Assembly: GCA_035549015.1 (NCBI GenBank)
Contig: DASZRW010000042.1
Span: 1-64,000 of the forward strand
DNA from: JAFDZV01 sp035549015
GTDB lineage: Bacteria; Bacteroidota; Ignavibacteria; OLB7
Direction: 5' to 3'
Length of the DNA: 64,000 bases
The position numbers and the translations under genes are program-made. Below the pieces are notes generated by a model. It did not search any database, was not told the DNA's origin, and saw only the letters and a list, made by a program, of their open reading frames with translations. Of the stretch, positions 18,298-27,313 are shown piece after piece (position 1 is the stretch's first letter; every line of letters starts with the position of its first letter).

Positions 18298-19803
18298 TTA
18301 GAACGGAGCTTCCTCGATCGATGATGGCGGCAGATACTGCGAAGCGTTATCGTGATGGTACGCAAGGTTCTCGAAGCGTGCGTACTCGTTCAGGAAGGCG
18401 GTCTTCGCAATGCCGGTTGGGCCGTTACGCTGCTTGCCGATGATCACCTCCGCCATTCCCTGTGTGGGATGGCCATCCTCGTCGACGTTGATGCCGTAGT
18501 ACTCCGGACGATGAACGAACATCACGACGTCGGCATCCTGCTCGATACTGCCGGACTCGCGAAGGTCCGAGAGCATCGGCCGCTTGTCGCCGCGCGATTC
18601 CACGGAGCGGTTCAGCTGCGAGAGTGCGATGATCGGGATGTCGAGCTCCTTGGCGAGCTGCTTCAGGCCGCGGGAGATCATGGAGATTTCACGCTCGCGG
18701 CTCTCCGCCTTCGGCGCATGCATCAACTGGAGATAGTCCACCACCAGCATCTCGATGTTGTGCTCGCGCTTCATCAGGCGCGCGCGCGCGCGCAGCTCCA
18801 TGATGCCGAGCGCAGGCGTATCGTCGATGTAGAGCGGCGAGTCCACGAGATGATGGATCTTCGAGACAAGCGTCTGCCACTCCTCATCCTTCAGGTCGCC
18901 GTTGCGAAGCTGTTGCGCGTTGATCCGGGACTCCGCTGCGAGCAGACGCACCACGAGCTGCAGCGCGGCCATTTCGAGCGAGAAGAACGCAACGCCCTTC
19001 TTGTAGTCGATGGCGGCGTTGCGGGCGATCGTCATCGCCAGGGCCGTCTTTCCCATGGAGGGGCGGGCAGCCAGGATGATCAGGTCCGACTTCTGGAACC
19101 CACCGGTAAGGCCGTCCAGCGAGATGAGACCGGAGGGGACACCGAGAATGGTGTTCCCTTCCTTGCGCCGCGCGTGGATGGACTCCAGCATCTCCACCGT
19201 CTCGATGGCCAGGCGCTTGATGGAGTGATAGCTGCGGGTGTTCCGGTTCTCGGCGATCTCGAAGATGCGCTGCTCGGCATGATCCACCTCCTCGAACGCG
19301 TCGGTGGTCTCGTTGAAGCAGTTCCCGATGATCTCCGTTGCGGCATGAATCAGGCGGCGCTTCAGCGATTTTTCGAAGACGATGCGCGCATGATGCTCAA
19401 CGTTCGCCGCAGTTGGCGTGCGCAGGTTGAGCTCGGAGAGATAGTGCGATCCGCCCACGTCCGCGAGCTTGCCGATGCGCCGCAGTTCGTCGTTGAGCGT
19501 GATGATGTCGATCGGCTGGTTCCGCTCGGCAAGCGAGAGCATTGCCTGGTAGATGATCCGGTGGGCCTCGCGATAGAAGGCATCGGGGGGGAGGATCTGA
19601 ATAACCTTGCTTCCCGCCTCCTTCTCCAGCATCATCGCGCCGAGAACGGCCATCTCCGCATCGTTCGAGTGCGGAGGGACGCGGTCCTGCTGTCCTGACG
19701 TAAGCGGAACGATCTTCCGATCGCCACGCTTGCCGGAGGCTGGACGATCGTGCCCATACTCACTTTCGCTGAACCCTTCGTTGAGTATGCCGCCGCCTGT
19801 CAC
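18298..19803 (-). CDS. dnaB: replicative DNA helicase
   Basis: 501 residues with a GTG start. The N-terminal DnaB domain (about 44-145: PHSNDAEMAVLGAMMLE, YLSELNLRTPTAANVEHHAR) is followed by the RecA-like helicase domain: Walker A RPSMGKT (247-253), FFSLEM, Walker B in MLVVDYLQLM, the Arg-rich SREREISMISRGLK, SGSIEQDADVVMFVHR, and GKQRNGPTG near the end. The hexameric motor unwinds DNA ahead of the polymerase and is loaded at the origin by DnaA/DnaC-type factors. The first ~40 residues are a basic, non-conserved extension, so the true start could be a little downstream, but no ATG occurs before the conserved core. A GAGG lies upstream of the GTG. No intein. Confidence 0.97.
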   Translation of the reverse strand: MTGGGILNEGFSESEYGHDRPASGKRGDRKIVPLTSGQQDRVPPHSNDAEMAVLGAMMLEKEAGSKVIQILPPDAFYREAHRIIYQAMLSLAERNQPIDIITLNDELRRIGKLADVGGSHYLSELNLRTPTAANVEHHARIVFEKSLKRRLIHAATEIIGNCFNETTDAFEEVDHAEQRIFEIAENRNTRSYHSIKRLAIETVEMLESIHARRKEGNTILGVPSGLISLDGLTGGFQKSDLIILAARPSMGKTALAMTIARNAAIDYKKGVAFFSLEMAALQLVVRLLAAESRINAQQLRNGDLKDEEWQTLVSKIHHLVDSPLYIDDTPALGIMELRARARLMKREHNIEMLVVDYLQLMHAPKAESREREISMISRGLKQLAKELDIPIIALSQLNRSVESRGDKRPMLSDLRESGSIEQDADVVMFVHRPEYYGINVDEDGHPTQGMAEVIIGKQRNGPTGIAKTAFLNEYARFENLAYHHDNASQYLPPSSIEEAPF

Positions 19804-20314
19804 GGTGTGTGCCTCGCTAACTGATGATCCGTTTCCGGATGGTCCCGTTCCAGGCCGCGGCCGGGCTGATGCTCATACCGCGAATGGAACAGTGGGGAAG
19901 TTGTGCTCGCGCGCATGCGCGAAGCAGAATTGGGGGGCGCAATGTTACGCGGATTGCCCGGGAATACCATGTACCGTCCGCCGCTTTCTTTCCACAAGTT
20001 GTGAAAGGGGTTATCCTCTTGCGCCGGGCCGCTGTGCACGAGTTATCCACACCGTTATCCACCGCTGTGGATTACTTGAAGTACCGCTTGATGTGTGTAA
20101 CTTACGCTTTCCATTCCCGGAGAACAAGGTCCTACGCGCCATTCTCTGAAGTAAGTCTTGAGAGCCCGGTGGTTGGGTGAGCACCATGAGCGTGCCGGAG
20201 CCCGGGCCGGTGTTCCACCCCCGTTTCAAGGACACCGGAGTTACCTGTGCGGAGGCCTGGAGGGGGCTGCCTGCCGCGTGCGTTCGTTATGGATATGCTA
20301 ACTTCGCCGACAAC
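19804..20314. other. intergenic region upstream of dnaB
   Basis: 511 bases between the divergent dnaB (-) and lipoprotein (+) genes, without a supportable gene. It carries the dnaB promoter and the DnaA-box cluster at 20043-20074; a further TTTCCACAA-like sequence lies near 19989. Confidence 0.6.
20043..20074. promoter_or_regulatory. cluster of three DnaA boxes
   Basis: A perfect consensus box TTATCCACA (20043-20051), a one-mismatch box TTATCCACC (20055-20063) and an inverted one-mismatch box TGTGGATTA (20066-20074) within 32 bases, about 240 bases upstream of the dnaB start. Such density is not expected by chance in GC-rich DNA. Either part of a replication origin or a DnaA-responsive promoter. 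Confidence 0.7.
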
Positions 20315-21055
20315 ATGAGATCACATTTCTTCCTCCCGGTTCTGGTCCTCGCCTGTGGCATCGTGGCGGGCGGCTGCAGCGGGAATTCGCCCATCGGCAA
20401 CGTGCAGCCATCGCCGATACCGTTCGATCTGACCATTCCGCCGAATCGTCCGGTTGGGGATTACTATGCCGTCAGCGGTGTGGCAACCACCACGCAGTTG
20501 GAGCGCATCGGCGACAGCCTGATCGAGAGCCCGATCCCGAGCTTCTATGCCCAGTTCACGCATGCGGTGGGAGCTCCGGCGCCGGCCGCGGTTCAGTTGA
20601 ACGGCAATCCGCTGTCGCGCAATCTCGGCACGGACACGCTCCGGCTGGAGACCGCCGGCTCCAATGTATTCGGAAACAACACCTGGGCGCTTACCGACGG
20701 TACCGGAAGCCGGGTTCTGTTCCAGATGCCCTCCATCACGGTGCTCGATTCGGTGGGACCGTTCGCGCAGAAGAAGAATTTCCGGAGTGATACCAGCCTG
20801 ACCGTGACATGGAAGGTGCCCGGCCCCGGCTCCAGCGGGATCTATCTGATCTGGACCACGCCGCAGGATACACTGACCGTCCCGATGGTGGATGATTTCG
20901 GCCAGGGCGTGCTGAGCGCGGCAAACATGAAGCGTCTGCGCGGGAAGGGACGCGTGCTTCTGGTGCGATATGCAACCAGCGAGCAGACGTTCAACGGCCG
21001 GATGCTGATCCTCACGCGTATCGCGCAGCACGCATACGATGTCACGGTGGATTGA
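20315..21055 (+). CDS. putative lipoprotein of unknown function
   Basis: 246 residues from MRSHFFLPVLVLACG, chosen because it puts a lipoprotein signal peptide at the start with lipobox VAGGC. The mature part is beta-rich and polar with no family recognised (GDYYAVSGVATTTQLERIGD, GIYLIWTTPQDTLTVPMVDD, GRVLLVRYATSEQTFNGRML). Ser after the Cys suggests sorting to the outer membrane under the usual enterobacterial rule, which is uncertain in this group. It is followed at 54 bases by a beta-barrel gene, so the two may be co-expressed and their products may interact. Confidence 0.78.
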   Translation: MRSHFFLPVLVLACGIVAGGCSGNSPIGNVQPSPIPFDLTIPPNRPVGDYYAVSGVATTTQLERIGDSLIESPIPSFYAQFTHAVGAPAPAAVQLNGNPLSRNLGTDTLRLETAGSNVFGNNTWALTDGTGSRVLFQMPSITVLDSVGPFAQKKNFRSDTSLTVTWKVPGPGSSGIYLIWTTPQDTLTVPMVDDFGQGVLSAANMKRLRGKGRVLLVRYATSEQTFNGRMLILTRIAQHAYDVTVD

Positions 21056-21109
21056 ATGGTCCCTCCGATCCATACAGAGCGCGGATGCAATGTGCGATGG
21101 CGCGGAGCC

Positions 21110-22018
21110 ATGCGCGCGCCGGCCTGCGCGGCCGTATTGAAGCGCCTTGCAGGTTGGATGCTCCTGCTGCTCTGCTCTGCCGCGCCGGCCGTCGCCGGGG
21201 GAGGTGCGTGGAACATGGAGGAGGGGAAGTACTACGGCAAGGTGGAGCTCTCGTCGCTCACGGCAACGCATCAGTACGGGCTTCGGGGCCAGGTGGCGCT
21301 GATCTATGGTGATACATCGAACTTCCGCAACACGGACTACGGCACCACGGACATCAGCTTCTACGGAGAGATAGGCTTCAACGACTGGCTGACCGGCGTT
21401 GCCTCAACGGAGTACAAGGTTGCCGTGCTGAAATCCTTCTACCGCCCAACCGGACGCGACTCCACCGCGTCGGCCAGCGGGCTCGGTGACCTGTGGCTCG
21501 GTGCACGCATTCGCCTGCTTCCGCTGGACAAGGATTATGCCGCCGCCGTCACCGTCGGATTCAAACTCCCGACCGGCTCGCCCCTTCAGGCGATACCGCT
21601 CGGCACCGGCGTTGTGGATTACGAACTGGCGGCCGCCGTCGGATCCAGTTTCGTTGCTCCGGGCGAACTGCAGAGCTATGCTCAGCTCTCCGGCGGCTAC
21701 CGGCTTCGCAACGGCAGGGCGAGCGATGAGTTGAACTATCAGGCGGAGGTGGGAGCGCATCTGGGCGAACTGTTCGTTGCGCGGGCCGTACTGGACGGCA
21801 TTCATTCCTTCGCCGCCATGGATGGGGATCCGAATCATCCGGATGACTTCAGTACGCGGGATCTGGTGGGGAACCAGTCCTACACGCGCTTCGGGTTGGG
21901 GGTGGTCTACAACGTCAATCCCGGCATGGAGCTCAATGTCGGTTATCACTGGAATACCGGCGGCCGCAACGCGCTGCAGCTTTCGGGACTCTCCGTCGGG
22001 ATCGCGTGGAAGAACTAG
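21110..22018 (+). CDS. outer-membrane beta-barrel protein
   Basis: 302 residues from MRAPACAAVLK, preceded by GGAG. Signal peptide WMLLLLCSAAPAVA. The mature protein alternates short amphipathic strands and turns (YYGKVELSSLTATHQYGLRG, AAAVTVGFKLPTGS, MELNVGYHWNTGG) and ends on a hydrophobic strand (LSGLSVGIAWKN), typical of an outer-membrane barrel of the transporter or phenol-degradation-MetA-like class. Substrate unknown. Close behind a lipoprotein gene on the same strand. Confidence 0.78.
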   Translation: MRAPACAAVLKRLAGWMLLLLCSAAPAVAGGGAWNMEEGKYYGKVELSSLTATHQYGLRGQVALIYGDTSNFRNTDYGTTDISFYGEIGFNDWLTGVASTEYKVAVLKSFYRPTGRDSTASASGLGDLWLGARIRLLPLDKDYAAAVTVGFKLPTGSPLQAIPLGTGVVDYELAAAVGSSFVAPGELQSYAQLSGGYRLRNGRASDELNYQAEVGAHLGELFVARAVLDGIHSFAAMDGDPNHPDDFSTRDLVGNQSYTRFGLGVVYNVNPGMELNVGYHWNTGGRNALQLSGLSVGIAWKN

Positions 22019-22149
22019 CAGTGCCGCTCTGTGGCGTCATCGCCGCGGTGCGTACGGGCTTGCCGGGAAGCGCGCTCTCGCATGCGTCTCCCGATGCCAT
22101 CGCATTCATGGCTTGCTGAAGCGTGCGGTGAGCAGCCGGGGCCGATCTG

Positions 22150-22779
22150 TTATTCCTGCTGCGATCCATCATCGCCATCGTCTTCGTCGTCCAGATCGTT
22201 GCCGGCATAGGGATTGTTCGCCAGCTTCCACACGCCGCCAACGCGAACGGCACGCACCAGCCATTCGTCCACCTGCCCGGAATCGCCCAGCGGTACGGAG
22301 ATCATCGCCTCCGCCGTGGTGCTGTCCGCCTTGAAGTCCACGATCTCCGTCTCGTCGTAGTTGCTCACATCGCCGTCCTCCACGGCATCCATCCAGAGCT
22401 TGCCGTCGTGCTCCCGCACGCCGAAGTCCGCAAGGATGGAGTCCGCAGCCGCATTGGTGAACACCTGCTCCAGCCTGGTGCGGAGGGCCTTCAGGCTCGG
22501 CGCCTTCGTGGGGTCCATCCGCACGAGCGTTTCGTTCCCAACCGTGCCGGTCTCCTTCGTCCCCATCGATCCCACTTCCCAGTAGAGCTTGTAGCCCTGC
22601 ACTAGCAATGAACGCAGGTGGGCCTGATCCAGCGACGACGTGGTAACCGGTGAGGCGGGCGCGGCCGGGACCTTCGGCGGTTCGGGATGCTTCTCCGGAT
22701 TGTTCTTCCTGCACGCGCCCAGCGCGAGCAACGGGAGCAGCAGAAGTACGAGGCCTGACCGGAATGGAAACATGTTCAT
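22150..22779 (-). CDS. putative lipoprotein, possibly IseA-like
   Basis: 209 residues from MNMFPFRSGLVLLLLPLLAL with lipobox LGAC. A Pro/Ala-rich linker precedes one globular domain (about 50-190) and a very acidic tail (DLDDEDDGDD). The domain order (SLLVQGYKLYWEVGS, RTRLEQVFTNAAADSI, ISVPLGDSGQVDEW, VGGVWKLANNP) loosely resembles the IseA/YoeB inhibitors of DL-endopeptidase autolysins, but this is recognition of a pattern only and weak. Envelope location is supported by the lipobox. The next gene upstream on the same strand is the DUF445 protein. Confidence 0.72.
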   Translation of the reverse strand: MNMFPFRSGLVLLLLPLLALGACRKNNPEKHPEPPKVPAAPASPVTTSSLDQAHLRSLLVQGYKLYWEVGSMGTKETGTVGNETLVRMDPTKAPSLKALRTRLEQVFTNAAADSILADFGVREHDGKLWMDAVEDGDVSNYDETEIVDFKADSTTAEAMISVPLGDSGQVDEWLVRAVRVGGVWKLANNPYAGNDLDDEDDGDDGSQQE

Positions 22780-22965
22780 GATATCTGTCGCTATGAATGT
22801 CGATGCGTGGAAGCGCATCCGGATTTGCCGGCGGCCGCCACGCGAAGGCCGCGGTGAATGGAAACGCGGGCCAACCGGCAACGGAACGTGGCGTGGGGCC
22901 GGTCGCGCGTTGGGCGGCGGATGTTCCGGCCGCAATCTATCGCAGTACGACATACCGGCAACCGG

Positions 22966-24240
22966 CTATCGCAGCAGATGGATCAGCAGGCCCACGATGC
23001 CGCCGATAACGGTGCCGTTCAGACGGATGTACTGCAGATCGCGCCCAAGGTTCAACTCCAGCTCGCGCGAAAGCTGTTCGGCATCCCACGCATCCACCAC
23101 GCGCTGGATCAACGACCCGATCGCATGATGATTGTTGGCAAGGAGCATGATTGCCGTTTCACGCAGACGCGCGTCGATCGTTTCCTGCATGGCCGGATCG
23201 TTCTCCAGCCGCGTGTGAAACGCCGCCACCGCATTGCAGGCATAACGTGCCAGCGAGGAATTCGGGTTGCCGGCATCCTGAAGAATGCGCTCCTTGGTCT
23301 GTGCCCAGAACTCGCCGATGGCGGCGCGCACCCGCGGGTGCTCAACCGCCTCATCCTTCAGTCCGTTCACGCGCTCGATCCACTCGGGATCGTTCTTCAG
23401 CCGGTCGGCCCACTCCCGAACGCGCGCGTTCAGGTCCGCACGCAGCGGATGCTCCGGGTTGTTCGCGGCCGCAGTCAGCACATCGATCAGCGCCGTGAGC
23501 GTCTGGTCCGTGGCGCGGTCGATCATCGAACTCGGCACCAGACGGCTGCCCCACTTCAGTGTGCGCTCCACGGAGTGCTCGATGAACTCCTCCACGGTAT
23601 CGCGATGCGATGGGGCCCACGCTGCAACCTGGCGCAGTATCTGGTTGATCAGGCGTTCGTGCTGCCCGCTTGCGATCACCGCATCCAGGCCGCGCCCCAG
23701 CAGGCTGGATGCGTTCAGGCCCTTCAGCTTGTCGGTCGCGGCATCGCCGATCAACTTCTCCACCTGCTCGTCATCCAGCCCGCGGACAAGTGCGCCCAGC
23801 CCTTCGAGCAGCCATGAGGCGGCCCTCGTGCGATGCTCCCCGGAGGAGAGGTAGGCGATGATGGACTTCGAGATCGAGAACCTGCCGATCTCGCGCGTCA
23901 GATTTTCGATGGAGAGAAGCCGCGTCTCCACGAACGTTCCAAGGTTGCGCCCGATCTCGTCCTTCTTCCGCGGGATGATCGCCGTGTGCCAGATGGGAAT
24001 GCCGAGCGGATGGCGAAAGAGTGCGACCACGGCGAACCAGTCCGCAAGCGCGCCCACCATGGAGGCTTCTGCGAAGGCGTTCACGTGGTCCCACCGTATC
24101 AGCCAGAATATCGTCCCCGCGCCCAGCCGTTCGGTGAGAAGGAACACCGCCGTCATCAGGAGAAATGCCCCGGTCGCAATGGCCTTCATGCGCCTGAGCG
24201 CGCGAAGCTTCTCGTCGGCATTCGGAGTGAACGTTGCCAT
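22966..24240 (-). CDS. DUF445-domain membrane protein (YjiN-like)
   Basis: 424 residues from MATFTPNADEKLRALRRMKA; an in-frame ATG two codons upstream is an equal choice. The N terminus holds a hydrophobic helix (ATGAFLLMTAVFLLTERL) and the family signature ASMVGALADWFAVVALFRHPLGI; a long helical region follows, and a last hydrophobic helix (GTVIGGIVGLLIHLLR) closes the protein. This is the normal DUF445 layout: two ends in the inner membrane with the helical bulk in the periplasm or cytosol. Function in the family is not established. Confidence 0.88.
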   Translation of the reverse strand: MATFTPNADEKLRALRRMKAIATGAFLLMTAVFLLTERLGAGTIFWLIRWDHVNAFAEASMVGALADWFAVVALFRHPLGIPIWHTAIIPRKKDEIGRNLGTFVETRLLSIENLTREIGRFSISKSIIAYLSSGEHRTRAASWLLEGLGALVRGLDDEQVEKLIGDAATDKLKGLNASSLLGRGLDAVIASGQHERLINQILRQVAAWAPSHRDTVEEFIEHSVERTLKWGSRLVPSSMIDRATDQTLTALIDVLTAAANNPEHPLRADLNARVREWADRLKNDPEWIERVNGLKDEAVEHPRVRAAIGEFWAQTKERILQDAGNPNSSLARYACNAVAAFHTRLENDPAMQETIDARLRETAIMLLANNHHAIGSLIQRVVDAWDAEQLSRELELNLGRDLQYIRLNGTVIGGIVGLLIHLLR

Positions 24241-24694
24241 GGTCATCGAAAGAACATCGTGGAGCTTCGAACGATCGATCACCCAGCTGCGGCCCGCACC
24301 TCCGCGTTCTGCCCGTGCAGGATGTCGGAGCGTGTGATGCCGCGAATGTGCCGTATCGAAACTGGCCGTATCGAAACTGTCTGAGCCCGCGGAATGCACC
24401 GGCTCACGATGCGTATATGACGTACATGCCCCGATGTTTCACGTGGTACGCAGCCTCCGGACGCCGCGGTGAGCGGATGTGAAGGCCAACGGAGCAGAAG
24501 ATGTTCTTCAACAGTCTGTTGGGTTGGTGTGCGTGGTGGCGGCGTGATGCAGGACGCGCGATCCGTTCCCGCTCCGCGTGCCCGGCATGCAGGGGCATCC
24601 GCGGGCACGGCCCGTCCCGGCCTCCACGACATCGAGGCCGCCCGCTCGCCCGGAGTGGAGCGCGTGGCGTTCAATGTTCGCGCGGCGCCGGCGC
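24241..24694. other. intergenic gap between DUF445 gene and nusB
   Basis: 454 bases with no supportable gene. A short + frame starting at 24501 has a passable Shine-Dalgarno but runs antisense into nusB and has no family features. It holds the small direct repeat at 24351-24379 and presumably the DUF445 promoter. Confidence 0.45.
24351..24379. repeat. 15-bp tandem duplication
   Basis: CCGTATCGAAACTGG is repeated once immediately after itself (second copy lacks the last base), about 110 bases upstream of the DUF445 start codon. Confidence 0.6.
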
Positions 24695-25198
24695 TCAGTC
24701 GCCGATCAGCCCGCGGCCGGACTTGTTGAGGCGCCCCTCGTTCTTCAGCTTGGCCAGGGCCGCATCCAGAACACCGTTCAGAAAAAGACCGCTCTTGTCG
24801 GTAGAGTAGCGCTTGGCGATCTCGATCGCCTCGTTGATCGTCACCTTGGTCGGGATCTCGGGGAAGAAGAGCATCTCCGTGATGCCGATCCGCAGGAGAA
24901 CCTTGTCGATCGGGGCGATGCGGTGGAAGTCCCAGTTCTCCGCGAGCGACTTGATGATCGTGTCGCATTCCTCGCAGTTGTTGAAGACGCGCAGCATCAA
25001 CTTCTCCGCGAACTCCAGCAGCTCGCCGTTACCCCTGAACTCGGGATAGACGAGGCGTGAGGCAAGGAAGTCGATGGATTCGCCGCCTACGTTATGGCCT
25101 ATCTCGTACGCATAGAGCGCCTGCATGGCCCGCTCGCGTACCAGTCTGCGGTTTGGAACCGGACGTTCCTGTTCGTCGTCGTCAAATGGTGTGCTCAT
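24695..25198 (-). CDS. nusB: transcription antitermination protein NusB
   Basis: 167 residues from MSTPFDDDEQERPVPNRRLV. NusB fold signature: RRLVRERAMQALYAYEIG at the N terminus, LAENWDFHRIAPIDKVLLRI, PTKVTINEAIEIAKRYSTD and LFLNGVLDAALAKL near the C terminus. Binds boxA RNA with NusE/S10 in the rRNA antitermination complex. The in-frame extension to 25393 is Cys-rich and unlike the family, so it was dropped. Standing alone with its own promoter region of about 260 bases. Confidence 0.95.
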   Translation of the reverse strand: MSTPFDDDEQERPVPNRRLVRERAMQALYAYEIGHNVGGESIDFLASRLVYPEFRGNGELLEFAEKLMLRVFNNCEECDTIIKSLAENWDFHRIAPIDKVLLRIGITEMLFFPEIPTKVTINEAIEIAKRYSTDKSGLFLNGVLDAALAKLKNEGRLNKSGRGLIGD

Positions 25199-25431
25199 AT
25201 CGATGCCGCACGTCATCTGTGCGCTCTCGTGGCGCCAGAATGTGTGAAGGGGGAGGCATGCACAAGAACGTAACCCAAAGGTACAGCTTTGATCGAAATC
25301 GAGATTGCGAGCGTGCTCACTGTGCGATGCTGCGAATAGCTCCAGGTTGAACGTACCCGAAGCGAAACGGACCGGGCTCGCACATGATAGCACTTCCGTT
25401 CATCTTCTCCGTTACCTGGATCGGGTTGTAC

Positions 25432-25469
25432 AAAAAAACAGAGCAGGGGCACGATACGCCCTCATGCTC
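25432..25469 (-). terminator. terminator overlapping the ydcF-like stop codon
   Basis: On the - strand an imperfect stem (GAGCA/TGCTC outer, GCCCT/GGGGC inner) is followed by seven T residues (complement of 25432-25438). The stem includes the stop codon of the DUF218 gene. Confidence 0.55.
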
Positions 25470-26508
25470 CGAAAAGCCAGTACAGAATCAGCGCTCCGCT
25501 TTCGCGCAGATGATACAGCGCGAGGTTCTGCGGGCCCAGCGGCGACTCCGATGAAACGCCCAGCGCGTCGATGTCGTTGAACTGACAGATCTCCAGCGCG
25601 CGTTTCAGATGAAACTGATCCGAGATGATCACGAATGTCGTCCACCCCTGCTTCTTCTTCAACTGGTCGCGGATGAACAGGATCTGCTGCAGCGTGGAAC
25701 TGGTATGCGTCTCCAGCACGATGCGGGTTGGATCGGCCCCCTGCTTCAGCAGTTCGCGCCGCGCCACTTCCGCCTCCGGCAGTTCGTTCGGTGCATGCCC
25801 GCCGGTAAGCACCAGGAACTGCACCGTGCCGTTCTTCAGAAGATCGTATCCCTTGTTGATCCGCTCCCTGAGCACGGGGCTGGGGCGGTCGCCGCTCCAG
25901 ACCGCCGCTCCCAGGATAACGCCGGCGTCGTAGGCCTGCCGGGGCTGATCGGTGATGGACGATCCGATCGGGCTGATGAGAACAGCGGAGACCACTGCCA
26001 CGAACACCGCGCAGACGATCGCGACGGCGGTGGCGATCGATTGAAGGGCCAGCCGCAGCAGCGTGCGGTGCGGCCGTCGAAAAATGGTTGCGAACGCTCC
26101 AAGCTCCAGCGCCTTCAATCCGAGAAAGATCAGATAGCCCGTGTACGAAGTAGTCCGGTCAGCGGATTGTATTGCCGGTGCGATCATCAGCGCAACGAGG
26201 CCGGCACAGCAGAAGCCGGCGGCCAGCAGTGCGATGCGAAGCGTATGGAAGCGCCGTACAAATATCAGTGTGCCGAACAGAAGGATGAACGGCAATTCGA
26301 AGAGAAGGCCTACCAGATTCGCCGTCTTGGTCAGGTCCAGAAACTGCAGCGGCATCTCCTGGCCGTGATAGCGAAACACCGTCATCAACAGGAGAGTTAC
26401 AACTTCGCCAACGGCCGCGGTGGCCAGCAGCGCGGGGCACAGCCAAAGGGCGCGTGCGCTCTCCGGAGCGCCGGCCAGGTTCCTATGGATCGCCGGGGCT
26501 TCAGCCAT
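25462..26508 (-). CDS. membrane protein with DUF218 (YdcF/ElyC-like) domain
   Basis: 348 residues. About five N-terminal hydrophobic helices (AVGEVVTLLLMTVF, NLVGLLFELPFILLFGTLIF, IALLAAGFCCAGLVALMI, YLIFLGLKALELGAFATIF, IATAVAIVCAVFVAVVSAVL) are followed by a DUF218 domain from about 200: YDAGVILGAAVWSGDRPSP, LVLTGGHAPNELPEAEV, the Thr-rich ETHTSSTLQQI, VIISDQFHLKRAL. DUF218 proteins act in the envelope (SanA, ElyC; peptidoglycan or O-antigen-linked processes) with unclear chemistry. Its ATG lies inside the end of the ABC ATPase gene (8-base overlap), so the two are translationally coupled. Confidence 0.85.
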   Translation of the reverse strand: MAEAPAIHRNLAGAPESARALWLCPALLATAAVGEVVTLLLMTVFRYHGQEMPLQFLDLTKTANLVGLLFELPFILLFGTLIFVRRFHTLRIALLAAGFCCAGLVALMIAPAIQSADRTTSYTGYLIFLGLKALELGAFATIFRRPHRTLLRLALQSIATAVAIVCAVFVAVVSAVLISPIGSSITDQPRQAYDAGVILGAAVWSGDRPSPVLRERINKGYDLLKNGTVQFLVLTGGHAPNELPEAEVARRELLKQGADPTRIVLETHTSSTLQQILFIRDQLKKKQGWTTFVIISDQFHLKRALEICQFNDIDALGVSSESPLGPQNLALYHLRESGALILYWLFGA

Positions 26509-27313
26509 GTTTCGGATTCCGGAGATGATTCTCGCGCCGATACCGGTACCGGATTGCCGGTGCCTCTCCATATGCCGCCGGCTCCACCACCATATCGGCT
26601 CCGAATGTCTCGGCAAGCAACTCCTCGCGCAGCACGTCTGCCGGCGCACCCTGTGCAGTCACCGCTCCGCCGCGCATCATCACCAGCCGGTCGCTGAAGA
26701 TCGAGGCAAGGTTCAGATCGTGAATCGATGCGACGACGCACAGGCCTTCGTCCTGGGCATGCCGCCGCACGATCTCCAGCACGCGAAGCTGATGGCCGAT
26801 ATCGAGATGCGTGTTCGGCTCGTCGAGAATGATGGTGCCGGTGGATTGCGCCAGGGCCTTGGCGATCATCACGCGCTGCAGCTCGCCGCCCGAAAGGTGT
26901 GTAATCGTCTCATGACGCAGCGGCTCCAGTTCCAGCAATTGAATCGCGCTCTCCGCCGCAGCGATATCCTCCGTCTCCTCGAACCCGCCACCCATTCCAC
27001 GATACGGCATGCGCCCCATCAACACGGTCTGCTCCACGGTGAATGCAAATGTTGGGCGGTGGCTCTGCGGCACATAGGCCATGTGCCGGGCGCGTCGGTT
27101 CCAGGAATAGGAATCCAGCGGCTCGCCATCCAGCATGATCGTTCCCTGCCGAAGCGGGAGCAGCCCGAACAGCAGCTTGAGCAGCGTGCTCTTGCCCGAT
27201 CCGTTCGCGCCGATGATCCCGACGCACTCGCCGCGTTCGGCGGTAAAGCGTGGAACGGCAAGGGTGAAGCGCGGGCCGAAGCTGAACGCGATGTCGTTTG
27301 CCTGGATTGCCAT
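26501..27313 (-). CDS. ABC transporter ATP-binding protein, FecE/BtuD-like
   Basis: 270 residues from MAIQANDIAFSFGPR. Walker A GANGSGKST, Q-loop VPQSHR, signature LSGGELQR, Walker B TIILDEPNTHLDIGHQ, switch His SIHDLN. The spacing and C-terminal tail match ATPases of iron-siderophore, heme or cobalamin importers. No FecCD-type permease or binding protein lies nearby; the only partner by arrangement is the overlapping multi-helix DUF218 protein downstream. Either it serves a transporter encoded elsewhere, or it works with that membrane protein. Confidence 0.9.
   Translation of the reverse strand: MAIQANDIAFSFGPRFTLAVPRFTAERGECVGIIGANGSGKSTLLKLLFGLLPLRQGTIMLDGEPLDSYSWNRRARHMAYVPQSHRPTFAFTVEQTVLMGRMPYRGMGGGFEETEDIAAAESAIQLLELEPLRHETITHLSGGELQRVMIAKALAQSTGTIILDEPNTHLDIGHQLRVLEIVRRHAQDEGLCVVASIHDLNLASIFSDRLVMMRGGAVTAQGAPADVLREELLAETFGADMVVEPAAYGEAPAIRYRYRRENHLRNPKHG

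Noticed and set aside
24501..24809. Small + ORF with a passable ribosome site
   Set aside because: Continues antisense through the end of nusB, no hydrophobic or domain pattern, no conserved motif.
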